From the NCBI GenBank assembly GCA_963971285.1, contig OZ020248.1:19923873-19987872 (forward strand): 64,000 nucleotides of DNA, in the 5' to 3' direction. Position numbers and translations under genes: made by a program. Positions 1 through 11,165 of the stretch are shown here, in pieces. The DNA comes from Astropecten irregularis. Lineage: Eukaryota; Echinodermata; Asteroidea; Paxillosida; Astropectinidae. The notes beneath the pieces are model-generated. The model was not told the origin of the DNA. It was given only the letters and a program-made list of their open reading frames with translations, and ran no database searches. Position 1 is the first letter of the stretch; every line of letters begins with the position of its first letter.

Positions 1-2740
1 TGATTGTGGAGGCCTTGGTGCATAAAGAGTCTGCACCACTGGTGATTTCATGCAATAGGGTAATGGTCTAGTTAGTGTAAGTTGAAACACTTGAAAGAAG
101 GCAACAATGAGTCAGGTGGTTCCTGATGATACCCCCACCTCTGAGTGGTTAATACAAAGAACCAGCAACAGATATTGTTGGTCTTTGGGGGACCTTTATA
201 CCACAAGTGTTTTCAGTTTTTAAGAAATAAAAAACCTTTACATCATGTACTGAAAAGAAAATGGCGTCTTTTTAAGGAAGACCAAATTCGTTGTGCTGTT
301 TGTTGTGTTTTGTTTACTTTTCTTTGTTGTTGTTGTTGTTGTTTTGGCAGGTAGGGCATTAACATTGATCATGTATTTTTTCAAAATTCATTTCAAAAAG
401 AGGATATTTGTTATCTGTTTCCAGAGAAACTCATGTATGAAGATTGCATCAAGCAGAACAGTGTAATCAATTGATCAGTGGGACATTGCCATTGACATTC
501 TCCTAATTCATAAATAAATAAGTAAATTCAATAAATAGGTCCAAATCAATCTGTGGAGCTCATTAATATACATGTATTTTGTAAACCTCAAAATGTTTTT
601 TTTTTTCCCTAAAATCATTTGCTGGGCGCTACATGGGAAGTCTTGTAAAGAAAAAATGGATGGAGCCTGGTCACCAGAGTTTGGACTTTCAGCTTTGAGC
701 TGTTTGGATGAAATCAGGCCCTAAAGTCGCTCTATTTTTTCCATGTTGTGGAGGGGTACATTTTTGAGTCTGGCACCAGTCAATTTGGCAGTTTTAGGTA
801 CATTTTTATTTGGATGGTCTTTTCTCAAAAAGTCATTGGTTACCCCATAAAAAAAAAAATTGACAAGAAAATGGAATTGGAAGTTATCAGCTTCATTTTA
901 GCGTATGGCTTGATGGCCTGAGAAACCTTTGAGTATTTGTAATAATTGTTTGAAGTTGGCCATTTTTGCATGGGAGCCTATGGGAAATTATTTACTGGTC
1001 TGCGTCTATTGAGCAGAGTGTCTGCTGCCCTCTTTAGGAAACATCAGGTACATTCTCACATTCCAGCAAGCCCCGAGGGCTGGGGGATGGAAGGTTTATT
1101 AGCCTGGGACCATGGGTGTAGATCCGGGGGGGGGGGGGGGGGGGGGGCTAGGGGTGTTGCAACCCACGTTTTCACTTTTTATATATAAAAATGATTTTGT
1201 GCACAAACGTATATGGAAGTACAACCCACCTACAAGATCAACCCCCCAGGTCTGAGGACGTGTCTACACTACTGCCTGGGACACTACACTTCACCATTTG
1301 GACAGTTACTATACACACCTATAATTCCATACCAGTTAGCAGTTACCAGAAAAGTGTCATTTTACACAAATCAGATATGAAGGAGAACAAGGTATACAAA
1401 AATACATTTTTCTGTGTCTGACTTCTATGACTGGAAAGTGCTGCGACCAATATGAGCCAGGGATGGGGAGGGGTTTGGAATAGAGGAGGGGGAGGCAGAA
1501 CGGTGTAGGGCAGGAGTGGGATGAGTAGTAATGAAAACAGGAAAATGTCTTTTTCTGAGTTTAAATTTATAAGACATTTCGGGGTAGCGACAGATAAGCT
1601 CTCATTTGACAAAAAACAAAACTTGCTGCAGGCCAGAAATTGATTGAAAGTTGAAAATAACTTCCAAGATTGTGGGAAGGGGAAGGATTTCCTTCCTCTA
1701 TGCTCGCACATATCCTTTGTGAATTTTTGACAGCAAAATGTTTTTAAGATTCCCCTTCAAAGAAATGCTGGTGGTTCAAGCCCACCCAGGACCGGGGGTT
1801 AATGTTTTGCTTTATCTCATTTATTTTAAGCAAAAGGTCATTAAGATCCCCCTTCAAGGAAATGTGAGACACCTGTTTGCTTGATGAGTTCACACAGTTT
1901 ACCATGAGTGACAACTTGACACGACATGAGAGGGCGCTCTCCATAAAAACTGTTTATTGGCACCTGGATGAGACGGTACCCAGACGTCTACAGTACAAAA
2001 TCAACCAGTATTGCGTAGAGCACGTGTAGCCACATGCCGTATGTACTGAATGTACTTGCGCGAAGTTCAGACGAGAAGGAAGTCTGAAAGTTTTCTCGAT
2101 ACTTTTCGTTTTGTGTTCCAGTTTGTCTCGTGTTCATTTGTAAAACTGTATTTTCACGTTGACTGGACAAGCAGGCTTGACACGGCCTGGTATTCTGTCC
2201 CTGCTGTAGTTTTAGATCCATAAAGTCAGCGTACCAATGTTTTCATCTCGTGAGAAGTGGACCCAGTTGGACTGGCTATGCTGAGATTGCTGACCGTGTG
2301 TGTGGCACTCGGAAAGGAGAGACTCGTGAACTCGGCTGCCCAAGGTCAGGAGACCTTGGAATGGAGACAAGCTAAGGAGACTGAGCATATACTTACACGG
2401 AATTTCGTACACGTAATCATGTACACAGTATAGCGGACTGACTGCACTTTGCTGCTCTGTGGTTGCCATGTTTTGCAACTCAACACGTGAATCGGTATCC
2501 TGCACTTTAAGTTTAAGTTTATTAGGCCTACAAACAGAAACTGACACTCAGAGCCTCAAAGTCAAAGTCAAATTGTGAAAAACCTCAACTTCCACAGCAG
2601 CTTGATCGATCGGTATCTGACTTCTGACTAGCCAGTGGTAAGTACATGATGCAACAGACAGGTAGGTAAACTAATTGGTAATCCTGTGTTTTACTTTTAC
2701 CAGGTCCTGAATGTACTACAACTCCTGTTGGTCACAAATC
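1..2740. other. No gene seen; duplicated non-coding DNA
   Basis: No convincing coding sequence. It holds a TTG/TGT microsatellite near 322-345, a poly-G run at about 1,127-1,147, and long stretches matching 43,097-46,400. A strong plus-strand splice-donor-like site (GTAAGT) lies at about 2,640 and is kept in copy B, so a non-coding first exon upstream of it is possible but unproven. The first bases may be 3' flank of a gene lying left of the window, because the matching position in B follows a likely terminal exon (42,862-42,951). Confidence 0.5.
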
Positions 2741-2741
2741 A

Positions 2742-3160
2742 TCAAGCTTTTCCTCCAATCAGCGCTGAGCCTTTTTGGAGAGGCTCAGCGCCCAGTTTGG
2801 GATGGCGATAAAATACACTGATGTAGACCGGCTTCGTTTTGACAATTTTTAGTTTGACCCACAAGACCTCGGTGTCGACATCAAGTTCTGGGCAATGAGT
2901 GGCTATGATGTCATCCCTCACTGCGATGAGTACCCCACCTCTGGTGCTACCTTTGTTCCCTGTCTCGATACGATCTTTCCTGACGATGGTAAAATTAGGG
3001 GGGAAATATTCACTGTTCCTAACCTCTGGTGAAAGCCAAGTCTCTGTAGCCAGCACGACATGTGGGTCGTGCTCAGCAATCTGTCAAGCAAGTCATCCCA
3101 ATCCCTATTCAATGCTTGAATTGTTTGGACAGACGTTTCATCAATTTGAAATAGTTTTGC
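2742..3160 (-). mobile_element. LINE endonuclease fragment
   Basis: The minus strand encodes about 100 residues typical of the apurinic endonuclease domain of CR1/L2/RTE-like LINEs: an ATETWLSPE start, then a P-P-N-F...VRKDRI stretch and GGVLIAVRDDI. Only the front of the endonuclease is present; no reverse transcriptase follows. The part upstream of TETWL is in another frame, so the piece is dead. Copy B has the same fossil at 46,416-47,006, so it was inserted before the duplication. Clade assignment within the CR1/L2/RTE group is not secure. Confidence 0.75.
2761..2790. repeat. Perfect hairpin inside the LINE fragment
   Basis: GCGCTGAGCC and GGCTCAGCGC form a 10-bp perfect stem around a 10-base loop. 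It is repeated unchanged in copy B at about 46,435-46,464, where the LINE-like frame ends. Confidence 0.6.
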
Positions 3161-3180
3161 AATTTCTTATAGGGAATGGC

Positions 3181-4250
3181 CTTAGGGCTGTCCATTTACG
3201 AATAATTTAGTATTCGCAAATCGAGAAAAAAATTGATCGAATATTCGAATATTCGAAAAAAATCACAATTCAATGTAAAACATAAGAAAATCAAAATATG
3301 AAAGTATGTTGCGTAATGGCTGCTGGTAGCTATCGGGACGCCGCACCAGGCGTGCTAGACAACTACAGATCATGAACAGATCCTATCAAAACACCCTGCC
3401 TTTTTAGCAGATTTTTAATAAGTTACAGAATGATATTATCCGCTATTTCTACCAACACGCAATTGACAGGCCAAGCAAAATAATAGCGCAAAATTTTTTC
3501 CGACATCGAGCACCAACATCGAACACATTATGTAGGCGGTATGCATTGCTGTATCGTTGCGAGATACCCATATTCTGACCGTACCGTCTTCTAAAATAGT
3601 ACTGTAAATCGCGTTTTTCTGGTCACCTAAATCTTACTTCAATTTGGTTATATTGTCCATCTGGCCAAGTAGAAATACACTTTTCAGTTCACCGAACTAA
3701 TTCCAAAAACGAACGGTAAAAAATCCTCCAAAAGCGACGATCGTATTCATATCGCACGCACACTACATGTACACTACAAGCGACGATCGTATTCATATCG
3801 CACGCACACTACATGTACACTACAAGCGACGATCGTATTCATATCGCACGCACGTTACATACATGCATCATGCATGCACACCACGTGCAGCCTAGCCAGC
3901 CATCGTGCATGACTGGTATCTGCACACGTAATAGCGAGAACTTCACACAGCACATAGCGTGCACCAGCGCAAGTCTCAACCACAGGGTCGGCAGGAAGCC
4001 CGCACGTACATGTACACATACATGTGCACAGTACACATCGAATGTACAATGTGTGTATGTCACATGCACGGTGAAATAGCGCTCGGACGGTACCGCAGAT
4101 CGTGGATGGCTTGGGTACCATGGATCGCGGCCGGCTTTAATGCATTTTGCTGTACAAAATCTGCTTTTGGCATCGCGTTATTTTTTTTCTCGAATATTCG
4201 AACGGGCAAAATATTATTCGAATATTCGAGTGATGATCGAATATTGATTA
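3181..4250. mobile_element. hAT-like non-autonomous element, one end missing
   Basis: The left end starts TAGGGCTGTCCATTTACG and is followed by palindromic CGAATATTCG motifs. The same motifs recur at 4,190-4,245, but no matching inverted terminus is seen on the right. Copy B lacks the element and instead continues LINE sequence (46,857-47,345), so the insertion came with, or was followed by, a deletion of about 500 bp. Subterminal palindromes are common in hAT MITEs; the family call is inference. It contains a 46-bp tandem repeat and CpG-rich sequence. Confidence 0.5.
3732..3869. repeat. 46-bp tandem repeat, 3 units
   Basis: Three units begin at 3,732, 3,778 and 3,824, each starting AAGCGACGATCGTATTCATA. 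The first two are nearly identical and the third diverges in its last third. It lies inside the hAT-like element. Confidence 0.85.
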
Positions 4251-6330
4251 CACTGCTTTGAATGCAGGATGGATGCACGTGAATAACGTCTATTCTGTGA
4301 GATGTACCTTAGGTCACTATGGTGACAGTGTCTATAAGTTACAAATTGTTGCAACTAAATATTACCCATGAAAAAAAAACAGAGAAAAGAAATGAATTTT
4401 TAATCTTTCGGAAATGTTGCAGAAAAAAACGACATGTTTTGTGTGTGTGTGAATTTGGCACGCTAAACTTGTCTGATTTGCATATTTGTCACATGATCGT
4501 GGATCTGTCGCCACAGTATATGGCGATTCAGTATCGATTCTCCAAAGTTGCTGTCATGCTGTTGACGTGAACTGCACGTTACAAATCAATACAATGCTCG
4601 CGTCAGTATCCCCTGGCAACGCCAGAGATGGAGTTGATTGTAACGGTTCTGTGGAAGTAGAGCAAAAGTGGTTTTATGGTTGGTCTCAAGATGAAATAGA
4701 AGGGAGGGTATGGAAAGGTCGTGACGGGAAACACAGTTTGTAGAATGTCTAGTTGTCCATGTGCAATCACATTCTCTTGAAATTCATACGTACACACAAG
4801 TTACAGGTCGTATTGTCAAAATCAGGGGCCAATTTCACAACAATTTGCTTCTAAAGCACGAAATTTCTGAAATATACTGCAGTATTGATGTGTATTCATT
4901 AACACAGTACTCACATTGAAGACTGGTGCCCATGTGGTTGCATACATATGCTATAGGGAATTACACAGTGGCCACAGGGAGCTAGACCAAGATGGCTGCA
5001 TTGGACCCTACAAAATGAAGCATGCGTCCAGGCTTGTTGCCAATGCCGTCTTGTGTTCTAAATGAAATGAAGGGCTTGATATACATGGTGAAGCTGGAGC
5101 TTTTCTTCTGTTTGTTTCATCATGTGGCCCAATCCCTTCATTTCGTTTTGTGGGCCTCAAGTGGCGGTTGCGAATTAAGTCCCAAGCCTAGCCTCAAGCC
5201 TGATTTTCCTAAATGCCCATTGTCTGGGTTCAAAAGCAGGATGCAAATTGTTTGGGGTTATTATCTGTGGCTGTTATCATTCAGAAGTCTTGGTACCATA
5301 CAACCTTTGACAGAACCTTTGTGGAGTGTCAATATATTGGGGTTTTGTCCTTGAGTGAGACGCTTTGCAGCGCCAGGGTTTGATGGGTCTAATACTGGGC
5401 AGTTTTGGTTGATTTTGATATGTCAGAAGTTCACTGAGTATGATCTGGTTCTGGTTCTGTTTCGGAGAGATGTTGAGGGTGTTGTCCTTGAGCGAGACGC
5501 TTTGCCTTTCCAGGGTTGGATAGGTATCTTACCGGGCAGTGTTGATTATTGTGATTTGTCAGAGGTTGGCTGTTGACTTACAATCCTGTTCTGAATCTGT
5601 TTCTGAAAGAGCTCAATTGATCCAGTTTGATCCGGTCATTTTTGTTCTTTGAAAACCGGACTTTTCAGTGCAACTTTCATGAATGTTCCATTTGTCTACG
5701 TGTGTAAAATTGTATTTGTGTCTTAACTTTTTGTTTTTGTCTAAGCTAAAAAACTGTGGATGCCCCTTTAATACATACATGTACAAACACCCCTCAAAAA
5801 TGGAATCCCCCTACTTCTGATTGGTTGGATTAGTATGCTGACAGGCCATTGTACTTTCAGGGAAGGGAACATTTTAAAGGGGCAAGAAGGCAAGGACCAG
5901 TTAATATTTCTTCAGCCACCGTGAAATCTTGCATCTTTTGGATTTCCTGACAATGTTGATTCAATTTCAAAAATTTCTGACCCCAAAAAGAAGGGACAAA
6001 CGTTCTTGACAACATTTGACCTGTAACCTTAGAAATCATATCATTCAATACGTACTTTCACACTTGCCATATTTAAGTTCCATCATACAGTGTAATATAT
6101 TCCTCCAGGCTCAAACACGTTCAAAGTAAACGGCGTCGTATTTTTGTTTTACTTTTTACTTTTACTATGCAGTCACTTGCAAGCCCTTTTGGTATTTTTG
6201 AATCATCAGTTTTTTTGTGTTTGTTTGGTTTTTTTTTTTAAACAAGCTTGCCAGAGTCTGTTGTACAATGTTTAGTACCCTGACTCTACCATGCACAGTT
6301 TGAATGGATATTAGGGTAGGGGTACTATTT
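4251..6330. other. No firm gene; duplicated single-copy DNA
   Basis: Collinear with about 47,346-51,090 of copy B. An open plus-strand stretch at about 4,562-4,743 ends in a stop (last residues WKGRDGKHSL) and is also open in B (47,844-48,025). However, three of the five differences I counted change an amino acid, which does not support coding. The open stretch at 5,022-5,354 does not keep its ends in B. A short piece of the GGGGCCAATTTCA MITE lies near 4,823-4,870. The empty site of the hAT-like insertion of copy B is at about 5,822-5,834. Confidence 0.4.
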
Positions 6331-6341
6331 GCAAGATCAGG

Positions 6342-6545
6342 GGCCAATTTCACGGCCCCGCTTAGCACAAAAATTTGCTAACCATAAAATGTCTGGTGGG
6401 GGGGGGGGGGGGGTTCTAAAAACAGGATTAACAACCAAATGTCCATGTGTTGTGCATCACTTATAATTGTTCTTTGGCTGTTGTTGTTCTCTGACCATGA
6501 ATGTCAAATGAAATTTTCTCTTACAAGCCAGAAATGTCTCATGAG
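6342..6545. mobile_element. GGGGCCAATTTCA-type MITE, partial
   Basis: It starts GGGGCCAATTTCAC, followed by CTTAGCACAAAAATTTGCTAA, a poly-G run and the family core (AACCAAATGTCCATGTG). The right terminus is not recognisable. Copy B has the same partial element at about 51,101-51,290. Confidence 0.6.
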
Positions 6546-7090
6546 CTTTCATTAAATCTGCTTTTTACCAATAGTGCGCTCTGTTCTGTACTTGCAGTGA
6601 GCCAAGCCAGGATGTGCCCCAAAATCCGGATGAATTTACGATAAATAATAATCATTAACAAAAAATGTTTAAAAAGACTAGACTTTGAATTGCCGCAGCA
6701 TTTTGATTGGCTAGAATAGGGTCACATGTTTTTTCAACCGTCTGCTCAAAATGTCGTTGTCAGCATTCATTTTTTCCAGTCAGGTACTCATAAAATTAAA
6801 AAAACATAATGATACAAATTTTCTTTTAACAATTCTATGTTTCTTGTTCTGTTGTGTCCTTTTTCACTCCAAATTTTTCCTAGTTTTCCTTCTAAGGTTC
6901 TATGCATATCCAAAAAAAGGTTTTCTTTTATAAAACAAAATGTTGAGGAAACGTGAAGATTTTTTCCATACTGCCCCGCCATTGATTTAGCGGTGTAGCT
7001 TTGCCTTTAGGAATGAAGTGGAAAGTCGGCCTAAAATAAATTCAGAAATATGTTTACTGAAAAGATTAATATTTGGTGATGCGGCCAGTT
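6546..7090. other. No gene seen
   Basis: AT-rich DNA matching about 51,291-51,836 in copy B. The short open frames here shift between the copies and are not kept. Confidence 0.5.
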
Positions 7091-7094
7091 CATA

Positions 7095-7437
7095 ATCAGG
7101 CTAGTAAAGGACGTAACATCATACTTTTGTTTTGGGAAGATACAGTAACAGTCATCTGTGCAAATTTCAGTCCCATACGGTGCCCACTTTTTGAGAAAAC
7201 AGTGAAAAACGGCCACAGTATTTCTTAAGTCTTTTCTCTTTTATTTTTGATCTTTAAATGATCAAAAATAATTGTGGACATTGGTTTTACTCTTTTCTGG
7301 ATAAATACAGCATTTCAGGCACAAACATTTCAACGGTATGTTTCTACCATCACCATCTTTATACCCTGTAAGTTAAAGGTAAATCTGTGAAGACTTCTGT
7401 TTCGGTATGCTACCAAAGTTTGATAATATATTTAAGG
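7095..7437. mobile_element. TTAA-family MITE, degenerate
   Basis: Degenerate member of the window's main MITE family. The core phrases CAGTCCCATACGGTGCCCAC, GATAAATACAGCATTTCAGG and ACCCTGTAAGTTA are present in family order. The ends are mutated. In copy B the same place holds two family members about 3 kb apart (51,841-52,191 and 54,853-55,165); details shared with the right-hand one (CAGGCACAAACATT, GAAGACTTCTG) suggest this is the surviving or recombined copy. Confidence 0.65.
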
Positions 7438-7721
7438 CATCCATCTGTGGGTTACAAGCAAAATATTCAGTCTTAAAAACCCTGAATTTTCATAGTCCAC
7501 TCAGCAAAACATAGTAAAATAGTCCCATGCCTGGCTAGAATGGTGCTACTAAGAAATTATCCAGCAGCATAAAACAATTAACAGGTGTTACTAATTATGA
7601 CTAGTTAAATAGAAGTAAGAAACAATGAAATGAAGAGTTCATTTGCAAAAACAGATTATTAACTGATGTAAAATTCACTTAATCATGCTTTACATTTTAT
7701 TATTCATATACACATGTAGAA

Positions 7722-8440
7722 GCAGCGCAGTAGCGTTTACTTTAACATATAAAACTCATCACTTTGGATAATAACAATAATTCAGCGCAGTAGTGTATAC
7801 TTTAACATATAAAACTCATCATTTTGGATAATAACAATAATTCAGCGCAGTAGCGTATACTTTAACATATAAAACTCATCATTTTGGATAATAACAATAA
7901 TTCAGCGCAGTAGCGTATACTTTAACATACAAAACTCATCATTTTGGATAATAACAATAATTCAGCACAGTAGCATATACTTTAACATATAAAACTCATC
8001 ATTTTGGATAATAACAATAATTCAGCGCAGTAGCGTATACTTTAACATACAAAACTCATCATTTTGGATAATAACAATAATTCAGCGCAGTAGCATATAC
8101 TTTAACATATAAAACTCATCATTTTGGATAATAACAATAATTCAGCGCAGTAGCGTATACTTTAACATATAAAACTCATCATTTTGGATAATAACAATAA
8201 TTCAGCGCAGTAGCATATACTTAAACATATAAAACTCATCATTTTGGATAATAACAAATTCAGCGCAGTAGCATATATTTAAACATATAAAACTCATCAT
8301 TTTGGATAATAACCATAATTCAGCGCAGTAGCGTATACTTTAACATATAAAACTCATCATTTTGGATAATAACCATAATTCAGCGCAGTAGCATATACTT
8401 TAACATATAAAACTCATCATTTTGGATAATAACCATAATT
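7722..8440. repeat. 60-bp minisatellite, about 12 units
   Basis: About twelve units of 58-60 bp, each reading CAGCGCAGTAGCGTATACTT followed by TAACATATAAAACTCATCAT and TTTGGATAATAAC. Units differ at a few positions (CGTA/CATA, TTTAAC/TTAAAC) and two units are 1-2 bp short. There is no spacer variation like a CRISPR and no coding frame. Copy B has only about six units in three blocks split by two insertions (55,459-56,480). Confidence 0.95.
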
Positions 8441-8811
8441 TTTCACTTGCAAGTATTTTATTTATCTTAAAACAAGTGTCGGATTTCAAATTTTCCTGCA
8501 TGTCTATTCATGAATTAAACATACATGTGTAGGCCTAAGCATTGGCCAGAACAATGCATTGATTAGACATTCAACACTAACCCTGTAATATCTCTAACCA
8601 GTTCAATCATTGCGTTTTTTAAGGGCTGATATTTTGATCCAGAATGATAGTTTCCTTATATATTTGTCAACAGTCCCCTCTAATTAAATGAAGGAATATA
8701 TGATTGAAGGATGATTATTGTCAGGAATGTGATGTCTTCTGTTAATGTGTAATTTGATACCATGTGGTGTAATCACAACCTTCGTGACATCCTTTTCAGC
8801 AAATCACCAAC

Positions 8812-9037
8812 CGCCAATTTCATAGAGCTGCTTAGCACAAAAAAATGCTTAGCACAAAAATAACTTGCCCTATAAAACAAACCACCATTGAAAATTCCAT
8901 TTGATATTTATGCCAAAGAACAACCACAAGTGATACACAACACACGGAAATTTTGTTGTTAATCCTGTTTTTATTGAGACAGAAATGTCATGCTTAGCGA
9001 ATTTTTGTGCTAAGCAGCTCTATGAAATTAGCCCCTG
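8812..9037. mobile_element. GGGGCCAATTTCA-type MITE
   Basis: About 225 bp with inverted ends: CCAATTTCATAGAGCTGCTT at left, and the complement of the same phrase (AGCAGCTCTATGAAATTAGC) at right. Subterminal repeats are built from CTTAGCACAAAAA. No coding capacity. The same insertion is in copy B at 56,862-57,102, so it predates the duplication. Confidence 0.8.
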
Positions 9038-9468
9038 GTTGAATCATTTTACCTTCTGACATTATCACGTTGATCCGAACTGAATCGAACGTCATAAAGT
9101 CAACCTTTAAACTCCCCCGAACTGCATAGTTTTGTGAAGAAACAAACATTCAGGTAAAACCAAAATATAACATACTTTGTCAGAAATTGTAATCTTCATA
9201 AAAACTGCAACTTGTATGAGAAATGCATGCCAGCGACAAGTTTACATTATGTTCACTTCTGAGTATACATAGAACATTTCAAACGAATCTGAAATCAAAT
9301 TCAGTCGCAAATGCCTGTATAGAGCGTATGTGTGTAGCGAAATAAATGTCAGCATTTGACTTGTAATTATACACGTTTACAGCACAGTTACAAACAAATT
9401 ACCAGTAGATATTGTTTTTGTTATGCTTTTTTTTCTTCAAGGTTTTAGTGGCAGGCAGATAAACGCCA
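9038..9468. other. No gene seen
   Basis: AT-rich DNA between two MITEs, matching 57,103-57,530 in copy B. No frame, RNA gene or repeat was recognised. Confidence 0.5.
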
Positions 9469-9722
9469 GGGGCCAATTTCATAGAACTGCTTAGCACAAA
9501 AATTTGCTAAGCATGACATTTCTGTCTTAATAAAAACAGGGTTAACAACCAAATGTCTATGTGTTGTGTATCACTTGTGATTGTTCTTTGGATGTTATTC
9601 GCTGACCATGAATATCAAATGGAATTTTGAATGGTGGTTTGTTTTATTGGGCAAGACATTTTTGTGCTAAGCACTATTAAAAAGCAAATGTTTGTGCTTA
9701 GCGGCTCTATGAAATTGGCCAC
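9469..9722. mobile_element. GGGGCCAATTTCA-type MITE
   Basis: Left end GGGGCCAATTTCATAGAACT, right end complementary (GGCTCTATGAAATTGGCC). It lies in the opposite internal orientation to the copy at 8,812-9,037. Also present in copy B at 57,531-57,783. Confidence 0.8.
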
Positions 9723-9865
9723 AGATTATATGGAATGCATGGCTTTTTACATTTTTTTTAAACAATTACCATTTAAGCTAGTTTATCACAAACAGTATAT
9801 TTTCACCAAGAGAGGGTGCTTCAGCAAAGCATTGTGGGATACATCTGGGTCGAACTGCTAATTCA

Positions 9866-10125
9866 GGGGCCTTTCTCAAAGCTCGGCTCAGGCTCAGGCT
9901 CCGGCTCCGGCTTCGGCTTCGTCTCTGTAATCCATATGCTGATTAATATAACTTGTGCTTTTTCATTGAAGCTGAAACTCTGTTTACTTTTTCAAGCCAG
10001 AGAATCTACAAGTTCCGAACCGCTGCCAAAAGTTTCAAAAGTTTAGTACCCGTTATTTTCAATGAAAAACCACAACCTATATTTTCAGCATATGGGTGAC
10101 AGAGCCGGAGCCAGAGCCTGAGCCT
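9866..10125. mobile_element. GGCTCC-rich terminal-repeat MITE
   Basis: Starts GGGGCCTTTCTCAAAGCTCG, followed by GGCTCM repeats; ends in the inverse pattern (GAGCCGGAGCCAGAGCCTGA). Relatives: 57,934-58,395 in copy B, which has an extra internal terminus pair, and 22,757-22,976. The six-base GGCTCC/GGCTCA periodicity at the ends appears to be the family's subterminal repeat. Open frames inside are by-products. Confidence 0.65.
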
Positions 10126-10765
10126 CCATTTTGTAAACCCTCCTCTACAAACTATAAAGAATATTTTACTCACTGTCCAAAAGTAAGCGGATGGTGGCGC
10201 CCTTTCGACCCTTGTGCATCCCACAATCCCTAGCGGTCGTTATTTGCAATAGACCCTTCTTTTGTTTACAAACACTGACATGCTGGTTGGCAATACTTTG
10301 CATGGGCGGCCAAATGTCGCAAATCATTTCGTCTTCTTGACCGACGTCGTGACCAAATTCAACATAATTTGCAAACTTTCCATAGCTGTACAAATACATA
10401 CCATCATTGCTTGTGTTGTTTTCATTACATTCAGTAATATCTTTCAAAGTTTATGAAACGATGTGTTCAAATTGTGTTCAAATTATGGTTATTTTTTATG
10501 CCCGGCTTTGACGGCTCGCCATACTTCCGCCCCATTGGTTGGCAAAAACTCAGGCTGTGACGTTGCAAAAGAAAGGTCTATAATACCTTTATATATCACT
10601 GACCTATCTATTCCCTCTAGAATTGCTCCAGGTGTGGATCTACAGGGGGCTGTAGGCTCCTGTAGCCCCCCAACATTTTTGTCTAGCCCCCCCCCCCCCC
10701 CAAAAAAAATTGCAATTGAAAAAATAAATCTTGAAAATACTGGATCTTTTCAGTTATTAGGCGCC
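10126..10765. other. No firm gene; conserved low-copy DNA and poly-C repeat
   Basis: Matches 58,396-59,029. A minus-strand open stretch (10,166-10,447) reads protein-like but is interrupted in copy B. Similar sequence, with TTTGTTTACAAACA and AACATTCA motifs, recurs at 13,730-14,120, so it is probably repeat DNA. A poly-C run begins at about 10,685, inside a repeat with CTAGCCCCC motifs. Confidence 0.4.
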
Positions 10766-10910
10766 AATGGAAGACATTTGGAGGGTCGGTCTTGAGTCAA
10801 CAGCGCACGCGCAAACCATGCTTGCGCAATTGTGAGCATGCGCGCGTTGTACTGCACGTGCGTGCGCATGCGCTGTTGACTCAAGACCGACTCTCCAAAA
10901 GTCTCCCATT
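10766..10910. repeat. Near-perfect GC-rich inverted repeat (foldback)
   Basis: The left arm, GGTCGGTCTTGAGTCAACAG then CGCACGCGC, is mirrored by the right arm, GCGCATGCG then CTGTTGACTCAAGACCGACT. The ends AATGGAAGAC and GTCTCCCATT are also inverse. Total 145 bp with about 50-bp arms. Present in copy B at 59,030-59,166, so old. It resembles a small foldback or MITE, but no target duplication is clear. Confidence 0.75.
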
Positions 10911-11017
10911 AAATAAAAAACGCGTAGTGTATTATATAGGAGCATGTTTTCGACCCCTAATAAGACATAGCATGCAGAAGTGAGTGTTAGATGAACCCAA
11001 AATATTGGGTCTTTTAG

Positions 11018-11048
<31 letters not shown>

Positions 11049-11165
11049 TTAATAATAATAATAATAAAATTAATAATGGCTCTTCTAGCCCCCCAAAAAA
11101 TAATTATTGGCTCTAGAACTGCGCCTGAATCGCTCAGGATGGTTGTAGTATTTGGTTTTGTCTAT
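10911..11165. other. Poly-C and CTAGCCCCC repeat flank
   Basis: A poly-C run at about 11,020-11,038, an ATA/AAT microsatellite, and repeated TCTAGCCCCCC motifs. No coding evidence. Copy B matches at 59,167-59,405. Confidence 0.5.

Noticed and set aside
946-1188. 80-aa open frame with a Gly run
   Set aside because: It passes through a poly-G run that is a homopolymer, not coding.
3813-4121. His/Cys/Thr-rich open frames
   Set aside because: They are made by ACATGTACAC and CACGCACAC simple sequence inside a hAT-like element and are open on both strands.
5022-5354. 110-aa plus-strand open frame also partly open in copy B
   Set aside because: Start and end differ between the copies and changes fall evenly on all codon positions; no family match.
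7722-8440. CRISPR-like regular repeat
   Set aside because: The whole 60-bp unit is repeated with no variable spacers; the setting is a eukaryotic genome. It is a minisatellite.
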